Assembly (NCBI RefSeq): GCF_002266435.3
Contig: NZ_CP029426.2
Span: 4,866,001 to 4,930,000 of the forward strand
Source of the DNA: Bradyrhizobium amphicarpaeae
Lineage (GTDB): Bacteria; Pseudomonadota; Alphaproteobacteria; Rhizobiales; Xanthobacteraceae
Direction of reading: 5' to 3'
Length of the DNA: 64,000 nucleotides
In this document: in pieces, positions 36,349-45,600 of the stretch
Position numbering within the stretch: the stretch's first letter is position 1
Layout: each line of letters opens with the position of its first letter
Notes under the pieces: generated by a model
What the model was told of the DNA's origin: nothing
The model's database searches: none
The model's input: the letters and a program-made list of their open reading frames with translations, nothing else
Made by a program: the position numbers and the translations under genes

Positions 36349-37709
36349 CGTCAATCGCCCGAACGTTCGCGATCTCGCTCGGGATCGCCGCGACCACCAT
36401 CTTCCTGATCATGCTCGGCCTCTTCATCTGGCGCTATCCAACGGAGGAGCGCGAGTTCAGGGCTTGCCGGGTCGTGGCTGCCGTTCTCGATCGCGCCACC
36501 GTGATCGAAGGAAAGAACCTGACGGTGCGGCCGACTCCGGCCCTCGACGAACTGAAGGCCGACAGCCCGAACCTCTGGTACGTCATATCCGCCGGCGATC
36601 TGGTCAGCGAATTCGGCAGCGAACGCCGGCCGGCACTTCCCTTCGCGTTTCCCTATCACGGGCCCGTCGGCTCATCCGTCTTCAACACGCTCGACCAGAA
36701 GAGCACTTTTTGCCTCTCCGTCGTGCAACGGGGGTCGTTGCAGCTCGCGATGATGGTCGGCGAGCCTCGGGTTCGCTTCGGCCGGATGGCAAGAAACTTC
36801 CTCATCAGGAGCGTCTTTTCGATCACGCTGCTGGCGCTGGCCTTTGCCGCGACCGTTGCGGTCGGCGCGGCGCTGGCGGCGCGGTTCGTCTCACGCGGCA
36901 TCGAACGGGTGGCGCGCCGCGCGCTCGCGATCGATCCATCAGCGCCGCAAGGCTTGATATCCCTGTCGGAGGTCCCCTCCGAGCTGAAGCCCTTGGTCGA
37001 GGCATTGAACCGCGCCTTCGGCGAGATCGACGCCTATATCCGGATGCAGCGCCGCTTTCTCGGAAACGCCGCCCATCAGCTTCGCACGCCGCTCACGCTG
37101 CTGCGCGCGAAAATCGAGGACGTGCCGGAGCCTGCGCTCAGGGCCGAATTGGTGCGCGACGTCAGGCGACTGACCTCGCTGGTGGCGGCCATGCTCGACC
37201 TGGCCCGCTTGCAAAATCATGCGATCGAGAAACGACCGATCGACCTAGCGCAAATCACGCTGGACGTACTGGCCGACTTCGGCCCCTCGGCAATGGACGC
37301 CGGCATCGAGCTGGCGCTGGACCAGGCCGAGAAGGGTCCGCTCCTGGTGCAGGGCGTGGACGCCGCGATCCGGAGCGCACTTGCCAATCTCGTCGGCAAT
37401 GCGCTGATCCACGCGCGCGGCGCGCGCCGCATCGTCGCCACGCTGGACCGCGACGGCGTCTCGATTCATGACGACGGCGCAGGCCTGCCCGATGGCGTGG
37501 AGAACAGAACGATCGAACCGTTTCAGACCGGCAACACAGCCGGCGACGGCGCAGGCCTCGGCCTGTCCATCGTCCGCGAGATCATGGCGGCCCACGGCGG
37601 CGAGCTCATCATCTCGTCCGCTCCCGACCGCGGCACGACCATGCGCCTGCGCTTTCCGGTGAACGCCGCACCGACCATATCTGCGGGGCTGGAATTGCAG
37701 GCAAGCTAG
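36345..37709 (+). CDS. Membrane sensor histidine kinase
   Basis: 454 residues. Membrane segments near residues 8-28 and 155-180 flank a periplasmic sensor of about 125 residues, followed by a HAMP-like linker. Phosphoacceptor histidine 244 lies in NAAHQLRTPLT, and the ATP domain has the N-box (NLVGNALIHA), IHDDGAGLPD and GAGLGLSIVREI. Layout matches the QseC/TctE-like group. Start ATG overlaps the response-regulator stop. Signal unknown. Confidence 0.92.
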   Translation: MTSIARTFAISLGIAATTIFLIMLGLFIWRYPTEEREFRACRVVAAVLDRATVIEGKNLTVRPTPALDELKADSPNLWYVISAGDLVSEFGSERRPALPFAFPYHGPVGSSVFNTLDQKSTFCLSVVQRGSLQLAMMVGEPRVRFGRMARNFLIRSVFSITLLALAFAATVAVGAALAARFVSRGIERVARRALAIDPSAPQGLISLSEVPSELKPLVEALNRAFGEIDAYIRMQRRFLGNAAHQLRTPLTLLRAKIEDVPEPALRAELVRDVRRLTSLVAAMLDLARLQNHAIEKRPIDLAQITLDVLADFGPSAMDAGIELALDQAEKGPLLVQGVDAAIRSALANLVGNALIHARGARRIVATLDRDGVSIHDDGAGLPDGVENRTIEPFQTGNTAGDGAGLGLSIVREIMAAHGGELIISSAPDRGTTMRLRFPVNAAPTISAGLELQAS

Positions 37710-37904
37710 CTGCGCGCTGCGCCGCTCGAAGGCACGAAACCGTCCGGAAACATGGACACGGAAAACTTCGTCGCTGTTTCGTGCTGTCGTATCACGCAAT
37801 CAATGGGTTCGCTTGCGGACACACGAATGTTCGCACACGAGCGAACCTCTTTCTGCATCGTCACGACCAAACCTCCGATTGACATCTTCAACGGAGATTT
37901 TCCA

Positions 37905-38174
37905 ATGCGTGTTCTCACAATGATTGCCGTCGCCAGCGCCGTGATTGCGAGCTCGACCGGTGCTTTCGCGGGTGAGCTTCCGTCTTACGAAGTGCAGTCG
38001 TTGCCGATCTCGGCGACGCAGGTGCAGGTGCTCGGCGGCGCCGGCGTCGAGGAGCAGTCGACCGCGCCCTCGATGATCATCGCCGGCATGCCCGCCTCGC
38101 CCGCGCAGGTTTCGGTGCTGTCGCCACGCCTGAAGCGGCTTGCGAGAGCGGGTTCGGGCGGCGAAGCGCGTTGA
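37905..38174 (+). CDS. Small exported protein of unknown function
   Basis: 89 residues from the ATG at 37905 with GGAG upstream. Signal peptide MRVLTMIAVASAVIASSTGA, probable cleavage after AFA. The mature peptide of about 67 residues is rich in Ser, Val and Ala, with ASPAQVSVL and QVQVLGG repeated patterns. Not recognised. It lies 195 bases after the kinase gene and may be expressed alone. Confidence 0.6.
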   Translation: MRVLTMIAVASAVIASSTGAFAGELPSYEVQSLPISATQVQVLGGAGVEEQSTAPSMIIAGMPASPAQVSVLSPRLKRLARAGSGGEAR

Positions 38175-38226
38175 GCCTCCTTATCGCTTGCGGCGCCTGC
38201 CTCCGATGCAGGCGCCGTAAGCGTTT

Positions 38227-38628
38227 TCAGGTCATGCTGCCCGGCATGAAGCAGCGCACCCGCGGATGGCCGTCGATATAGTGCTTCCACACCATGGTGC
38301 GACCGATCTTGTTCGGCTCGGTGATGACGGCACCGTCGGGCACCACGACCCACTCATTGTCGAGATGCACGCGGTAACGCCCCTGACTGGACTCCCAATC
38401 GACGTCGGCGACGACATAGCCGTCCGCATCCGTGCAGCATTGCCCATATTCGCTATGCAGGCTCTCGAACCAGGGTTTCAACGGCGAGTTGGCGTAGCGT
38501 CCGTCATCGCGCGCCAGCGCCGATGTCGTCACGAACGCGGCGAGGCCCAGCAATGGCGCCGCATATGATCTTGCAGCTCGCAATCCTGAAAGTCGCAATC
38601 CTGTAAGTCGAAATCTTGCAAGTCGCAT
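38227..38628 (-). CDS. Exported hypothetical protein with CC motif
   Basis: 133 residues from the ATG at 38628. The first 40 residues are a signal peptide built from Arg/Leu repeats (MRLARFRLTGLRLSG), encoded by a 15-base minisatellite, and end around ALA. The mature protein has SEYGQCCTDADGYVVADVDW and VVVPDGAVITEPN, resembling short secreted beta-rich proteins of rhizobia. The neighbouring CC pair suggests metal binding or disulfide chemistry. Not recognised as a named family. Confidence 0.6.
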   Translation of the reverse strand: MRLARFRLTGLRLSGLRAARSYAAPLLGLAAFVTTSALARDDGRYANSPLKPWFESLHSEYGQCCTDADGYVVADVDWESSQGRYRVHLDNEWVVVPDGAVITEPNKIGRTMVWKHYIDGHPRVRCFMPGSMT

Positions 38629-38632
38629 GTCG
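38573..38632. repeat. 15-base minisatellite within a signal peptide
   Basis: Four units of 15 bases (such as GAAAGTCGCAATCCT and GTAAGTCGAAATCTT) overlap the start codon of the exported protein gene. Because 15 is a multiple of three, unit number changes would lengthen or shorten the positive N-region of the signal peptide by five residues. Confidence 0.75.
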
Positions 38633-38922
38633 TCTCCGCGGGTCGCATGAGCGCCGCGTGGGACAATGCGCACTGCCCGCCTTCCGCAACTCGGCGAAAG
38701 GCGCGGAGGGCAGCGACTCATTCCCCCAGCAGCTTTGCGGATAGCTATGCAAATCCGGCGCCAGCATGCATTCCCGGGCAACTACTGGAGCCCGCCCGCG
38801 GCGCATTGGTCTTTCGGCGGAGATGGCCGCCGCCGACTTTTCGCCTTCCCCGCCTGCGCGCGGAAGGACGACGATGTGTGGAGCGATTGCCGATCAGGCG
38901 GCCCAGCGTTCGATGGACACCC

Positions 38923-39519
38923 TTACTGCTTGGGCGCCGGCGCCATCATCATGCCGCCGCCCTTCTTCGCCGCGGGTGCCGCCGGCTTGGTGGCCGGGGC
39001 CTGTGGGGGCAGGTATTTCGCGACGATGGCGGGATCGACCTGGGCGATGTTGGCGTCAGGCAGGCGCGTCCAGGTCTCGTCCTTGCCGAGCAGCGCGATG
39101 CCGAGATAGCCGCGCAGGGTCAGGGTCTGGCCGTCAGGACTGACCTTCATGTTGGCCTTCCAGATCTGGCCGTCGCGCGGATTGAGAACGTTGCCGCCTT
39201 CGTACTTCAATCCCTCACGCTTCATGTTGCGGACGAAGGAGATGCCGAGCACCGGCGCGTTCTTGCGATCGTCGGTGCACTTGGCGCAGATCTCGTTCGG
39301 ATCGTCGCCGGGCCGCGGGAAGGTCTTTGCAATCACGCCTTCGAAGATACCGTTGTGGTCGATGAAGAGAAACCATCCGACCGTCTTGCCGTCTTCGACC
39401 TTCTGCCAAAGGCCGGCCGCCGTGGGCTCTGCGGGTTGCGCCGCAGACGGCGTCACCGTCGCGAGCGACAATGCGAGCGCGAGAAAGGGAAGCAGCCGAG
39501 AGCTGAAAAAAATCCGCAT
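38923..39519 (-). CDS. DUF2147-family exported protein
   Basis: 198 residues. Signal peptide over about 27 residues ends PSAAQ. The domain begins [20 protein letters not shown], has [20 protein letters not shown] with a CxxC and ends in [19 protein letters not shown], which matches DUF2147 (calycin-like fold). The tail is Pro/Ala/Lys-rich. Function unknown; members are exported and often stress or metal linked. Stands alone between two other minus genes. Confidence 0.85.
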   Translation of the reverse strand: MRIFFSSRLLPFLALALSLATVTPSAAQPAEPTAAGLWQKVEDGKTVGWFLFIDHNGIFEGVIAKTFPRPGDDPNEICAKCTDDRKNAPVLGISFVRNMKREGLKYEGGNVLNPRDGQIWKANMKVSPDGQTLTLRGYLGIALLGKDETWTRLPDANIAQVDPAIVAKYLPPQAPATKPAAPAAKKGGGMMMAPAPKQ

Positions 39520-39625
39520 CAGATCACCTTGTTATTCCACGACCGGAATGGCCGCAGACTACGGCGATTTCGCGAACCGTTCCAGCACCAGAAACATGGG
39601 GCATTGCCCTCCCGGCCCGCCGCCG

Positions 39626-40663
<1,038 letters not shown>

Positions 40664-40836
40664 TTATCGGTCGTTATCGGTTGGACGGCGCCCGGCGGGC
40701 AGAGGTGACCCTGCCTGTCTAGCCAACGGGGATGGATCAGGGAAGGCATAAAAGCGGGAGCGCCCCGCAGCCGCGCCCACTTGCCGGGTCAGGATAACTG
40801 GGCTGTAACGAGCAAGGATATGACGGAGATCAATCG

Positions 40837-41304
40837 GTGAACGCACCAAGCCGCCTCGATACGACGCCGCGCCTGGAGGACTATCCCTTCCGCCTCAGCG
40901 ACAACGTCCGCTTCGGCGATCTCGATCCCAACCAGCACGTCAACAACGCGGTCTACGCCACCTATTTCGAGACCGGCCGCGTCACGCTGATGAAGCTGCC
41001 GGAGTACGGGCTGACGCCGCCAGGGCTCGCCTGGATCATGGTGCGACTCGACATCCATTTCCGCGCCGAGCTGCACTGGCCCAATGCGATCGAGCTCGGC
41101 CTCGGCGTCGTCAAGCTCGGACGGACGTCGGTGACCTTCGAGCAGGTGGTGTTCTCGCAAGGAAAGTGCATCGCCTCGGCGATGTCGGTCGGCGTCATGC
41201 TCGACGAGGCGACGCGGCGGCCAGCGCCGCTCAGCGCGGAGATCGTCGAGAAGCTCAGACCCTGGCACAAGCGCGGCATCGAGGTCGCGACGCCGAACAC
41301 CTAA
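40837..41304 (+). CDS. Hot-dog thioesterase (4HBT)
   Basis: 155 residues starting at a GTG with GGAG upstream. FGDLDPNQHVNNAVYATYFE is the 4-hydroxybenzoyl-CoA thioesterase motif with its acidic and histidine residues. It probably hydrolyses an acyl-CoA, exact substrate unknown. It is transcribed away from the reductase and toward the ferredoxin gene. Confidence 0.87.
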   Translation: MNAPSRLDTTPRLEDYPFRLSDNVRFGDLDPNQHVNNAVYATYFETGRVTLMKLPEYGLTPPGLAWIMVRLDIHFRAELHWPNAIELGLGVVKLGRTSVTFEQVVFSQGKCIASAMSVGVMLDEATRRPAPLSAEIVEKLRPWHKRGIEVATPNT

Positions 41305-41331
41305 TTCAGTTTGGAAGAGGCTAGCCCGCAA

Positions 41332-41391
41332 GGATCGGGCATATCAGGATCAGGCGTATCGGGATCAGGCGTATCAGGATCAGGCCTGGCG
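41332..41391. repeat. 15-base minisatellite at the ferredoxin 3' end
   Basis: Four units of 15 bases (GGATCAGGCGTATCA and variants) between 41332 and 41391. The last unit overlaps the ferredoxin stop at 41380-41382, so the array extends from the convergent thioesterase side into the last codons. Copy number may vary. Confidence 0.8.
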
Positions 41392-41700
41392 TTCCGGCGT
41401 CGCCACGACGAGACCGTCGAGTTCGTCGGAGACCTTGATCTGGCAGGACAGGCGCGAATTCGGACGCACGTCGAAGCCGAAGTCGAGCATGTCCTCTTCC
41501 ATCGGCGTCGGGCCGCCGACCTTCTCGCGCCAGGCTTCGTCGACATAGACGTGGCAGGTCGCGCAGGCGCAGGCGCCGCCGCATTCGGCCTCGATGCCGG
41601 GAATGCTGTTGCGGATCGCGGCTTCCATCACGGTTGCGCCGTTCTCGACTTCTACCGTGCGGGTTTCGCCCTTGTGGTCGACAAAGTGAATCTTGGCCAT
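41380..41700 (-). CDS. [2Fe-2S] ferredoxin, adrenodoxin type
   Basis: 106 residues from the ATG at 41700. Cysteines 40, 46, 49 and 86 fit C-x5-C-x2-C-x36-C of the adrenodoxin/Rhodobacter FdVI type, with the typical start [11 protein letters not shown] and VYVDEAW. It transfers one electron, with the nearby NADP reductase as a plausible donor. Thioesterase and ferredoxin converge. Longer in-frame upstream starts lack support. Confidence 0.92.
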   Translation of the reverse strand: MAKIHFVDHKGETRTVEVENGATVMEAAIRNSIPGIEAECGGACACATCHVYVDEAWREKVGGPTPMEEDMLDFGFDVRPNSRLSCQIKVSDELDGLVVATPERQA

Positions 41701-41864
41701 GTGTGCTCGTGCTGCCGCGGTGCTGGGAATGAAGGAGGGTCCGGGCTGTCCTATAACGGGTCGATCAGGCCGGCGCCATAGGGTTTTGAGGCGAAGTGAA
41801 TCCCGCTTTGCGGGAAGAAAACGCGTCAAAACAAGAGACTACGGTCCGGCTCGGCGGCGTGGCC

Positions 41865-42239
41865 TCAAGCCTTCAGGATCGTCTCGATGGCGACGCGGGC
41901 CTCGGTCACCGCCTCTTTCAACGCGGCCAAGGCGTGGCGCTGGTCATGGCCGGTCTGGATCGCGATCTCCAGGCTTGAGGCGGCATCCGCCACCGCGAAA
42001 GCGCCGATCCCGCGGGCCGAGCCCTTGAGCTTGTGGGCCAGTGCGCCCGCCTCGGCCGGCAACGCCGCCATCGCCGCGACCAGGCGGACCGCCTGCTCGG
42101 CAAACATGGCCAGCACTTCCTGCTCCAGCTCCGAATCGCCGAGCGTCATCCGGGAGAGATGGTCGAGGTCGAGCGGGCTGTCGATGGGTGCGAGCGGGGG
42201 CGAGGGCATCCAGTCCATCCGTTGCAGTTCAGGCGTCAT
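41865..42239 (-). CDS. Histidine phosphotransfer (Hpt) protein
   Basis: 124 residues. The Hpt motif AHKLKGSARGIGAF carries the phosphoacceptor histidine 69 in a helical single domain. It would relay phosphate between receiver domains of a phosphorelay; no partner kinase lies adjacent. Its divergent neighbour is the giant repeat protein, and the region between contains a CtrA-like motif, which hints at cell-cycle control. Confidence 0.88.
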   Translation of the reverse strand: MTPELQRMDWMPSPPLAPIDSPLDLDHLSRMTLGDSELEQEVLAMFAEQAVRLVAAMAALPAEAGALAHKLKGSARGIGAFAVADAASSLEIAIQTGHDQRHALAALKEAVTEARVAIETILKA

Positions 42240-42635
42240 GGCGCAGGCCCCGGCATCGCGCGACGGTTCCGCCGGTTCGGCGGTGAGTTCGCCTCACCCA
42301 AGCATGGAAATGGTTAATGAAATGTTTGGGGTCTTGAACGCAAATCTGCCGGTTTATTGACGAAAAGTTGCCGCAATCCGTCGAGTCCGGTGGAGAATTG
42401 CATTTATTGCTAAGGCGTTACGGCGCGATCCTGTTAACGATGATTAAGATTGTCTTAATCGCAGGCATTTCATTCGCGACGCTCTGCCAATAGGATGTTG
42501 CGGAAATTGGCGGACAAGCCGTCCGGGTGGGGATGGCTCGGAGATCCGCGCAAGCGGCATGATCCGGTCTGTGGGCTTGCGTAGCGCGCAGGGCTCGCGG
42601 GGGACGCGTACAAGTAACGAGGGCTCGGACTGAAC
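42240..42635. other. Divergent control region, Hpt and giant repeat protein
   Basis: 396 bases without a gene. Contains an AT-rich stretch with a CtrA-like site (42444-42458) preceded by another TTAAC (42434-42438). The leader of the giant gene is then about 170 bases. I see no small gene here. Confidence 0.6.
42444..42458. promoter_or_regulatory. CtrA-like binding motif upstream of the giant polar-growth-like gene
   Basis: TTAAGATTGTCTTAA is TTAA-N7-TTAA, the CtrA core, within an eight-base palindrome GATTAAGA/TCTTAATC. A half site TTAAC lies six bases before it. It is about 178 bases upstream of the giant gene's ATG and 205 bases from the Hpt start. Confidence 0.5.
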
Positions 42636-45600
42636 ATGGCGAACACTCCGAAAAAGGTCAAAGACCCCACAGAAGTTGCGCTTTCTGCGATCCAGGAAGC
42701 CCTGAACATCAGCGACACGGCTGCCGACACCAGCCGCAACGCCGCGATGCGCAACGAAACCGCGCCTTCAGTGGCGCCGCCGCCCCCGATCTTCGACGAG
42801 CCGAGCTTCGAGCCGCGTCCTGCCGCCAACGAACGGGCAAATGTGTTCGACCAGGTCGAGGAGCCGCGCGCTTCGCGCCGCGCCGCCAATGACGACCGCG
42901 AGACCATCGGCCAGCTGCTCCAGGCGTTGCAGACGGGTCGCCCTGCCCGCAGCATCTACACCGGCGCGACGATCTTCACCGTCATCTGGCTCGCGGCTTG
43001 CGCCGCGCTGACCGTCGGCTTCCTGCCCTCGATCCAGGCCGCCATGGGCCAGAGCGGCGGCGTGCTGGCCATCGCCGGCCTCATCACCATGTTCTTCGCG
43101 CCCATCATGCTGTTCTACTTCCTGGCGAGCCTCGTCTGGCGCGGCCAGCAGATGAGCTCGGTTGCCCAGGCGATGGCGCAGGTCGCGATCCGCTTCTCCG
43201 AGCCGGAAGGCTCCGCCTCCGATTCCATGGTCACGGTCGGCCAGGCCATCCGCCGCGAGGTCGCGGCGATGGGCGACGGCATCGAGCGCGCCATCGCGCG
43301 CGCCGGCGAGCTCGAGACCCTGGTCGCCAACGAGGTCGCCGCGCTCGAACGCGCCTATTCCGACAACGAGGTGCGCATCCGCGCCCTGCTGCAGGACATC
43401 GCGCACCAGCGCGACAATCTGGTCGGCCAGGCCGAGCAGGTCCGCAGCGCCATCTCCGGCGTGCAGATCGATCTGCGCCACGACATCGCGCTGATCTCGG
43501 ATGCGATCGCCTCGCGCGTCGACGAGGTCGCCAAGTCCATCACCGGCGCGCTGGAAGAGCGCGGCGCCCACATCACCGGCGCGCTGAGCAATGCCGGCGA
43601 CAACATGATCCTGGCGCTCGGCGAGCGCGGCGGCGACCTGCTCGACCGTCTCGAGGAAGCCAGCAACGAGACCACGCGCGCCGTGCTCGACGCCAGCGAG
43701 CGGCTGACCACCAGCCTCAACTTCAAGACCGGCCACGTCCACGACGAGTTCGTCGACCTCGCCGACCGCGTCCACGAGATGCTCAACGAGCGCATCGACC
43801 GCATCACCGGCGAGTTCGAGCAGCGCTCCGCCGCGATCGTCGACGGCATCTCCGAGCGCACCGAGCAGGTGCATGACAGCCTGAAGAACTCCTCTGATTC
43901 GCTGCTGCTCGAGCTCGAGCTGCGCTCCAACGACCTCTCCGCCAAGATCGACGACGCCGGCAACCGCCTCGCCGGCCAGATCCTGACGAGCGGCGACAAG
44001 GCGAGCGAGGCGCTCGACGCCACCGTCAACACCCTCGTCGCCAAGGTCGTCAGCCAGACCGAGACCGCGCACGATTCGCTGTCGCTGCAGATGAGCGCGT
44101 TCGACGAGCTGGTGCGGAACCAGGGCACCGAGCTGGTCGAGAAGTTCGCCCGCGACAGCGGTACGCTCGGCGCGCTGATCACACGCCACATCTCCGAGTT
44201 CGACCGCACCGTGAAGACCTTCGGCGGCGAGATCGTCGAGCGCATGGGCCAGCGCACGCAGGACATCCATGACTCGCTGAAGACCTACGTCGACAATTTC
44301 GACACCCGCTTCACCGCCAACGGCGGCGAGATCACCGCCATCCTCGACCAGCGCCTGGTGCAGTTCGAGACCACGATCGGCGAACGCGTCAGCAATTTCG
44401 ACACCTCGCTGAACGGCAAGATCGCCAGCCTCGACGGCACGATCGACGGTCACATCAAGACCTTCGACGAACAGCTCGTCGGCCGCGTCGCCGCGCTCGA
44501 ACAGTCGTTCGACACCCGCGCGAAGTCGGTCACCGACACGATCGACAACCGCCTCGAAACCCTGACGACGACGCTGACGGACGGCGCCACGCAGGCGATC
44601 CAGTCGATCGACTCCCGCCTCACCCACCTCACGACGTCGCTGACCGATGGCGCATCCCAGACCATCCACTCGATCGACACGCGACTGACCCATCTCACGA
44701 CGACCCTCACCGGCGGCGCGAGCCAGGCGCTCGAGTCCATCGACTCCCGCCTCACCTATCTCTCCACCGCGGTGACGAACGGCGCCTCGCAGGCGGTGCA
44801 GTCGATCGACACGCGTCTGACCCTGCTGACATCGACCCTCACCGACGGCACCGCGCAGGCGATCGAGGCGGTCGACCGCCGCATCACCGGCGTCACCGAG
44901 ATGATCGACGGCCGCAGCACGCATCTGACCGACACGGTCACGGCGCGCTTCCAGGAGATCCATCAGGCCATCGAGACCAAGGTCGGCTCTGTCGCCAGCG
45001 ACATCGACGTGCGCGTGGCGCAGTTCGAGGACCTGCTCGGCTCGCGTGTCGAGGCCGTCGCCGGCCGCATCGAAAGCAGCGGCCGCCAGGCCAGCGAGGA
45101 CATGATGTCCCGCGCCGAGATGATCTCGACCGCGATCCGCTCGCATGTCGAGGACGCCGAGCGCTCGCTCACCAACCTCGTCGTCAACACCAGCGAGACG
45201 ATCCAGACCGGTGCGCGCACCGCCCAGCAGTCGATGATGACGGTCTCCTCCGACGTCAACGCCCAGCTCAAGATGACCTCCGCCGAAGTCGAGCGGGCGC
45301 TGACCGCGGTCGGCACCGGTGCGGCAAACTCGATCCTGACCAGTGCGCGCGAAGCGCAGTCGACCCTGGTCGGGGCGTCGGGCGAGGCCTCGAACCAGAT
45401 CAAGGGGCTCGCCGCCGACGTCGAGCGCACGCTGTCCGCGGCCGGTTCGGCGACGGCAGCCTCGATCCTGGCCGGCGCGCGCGAGGTGCAGACCACCCTC
45501 GTCACGGCGTCGTCGGACGCGGCCAACCACGTCAAGACGCTCACCGCCGACGTGCAGCGCTCGCTGTCGCTGGCCGGCACCACCACGGCGGAATCGATCA

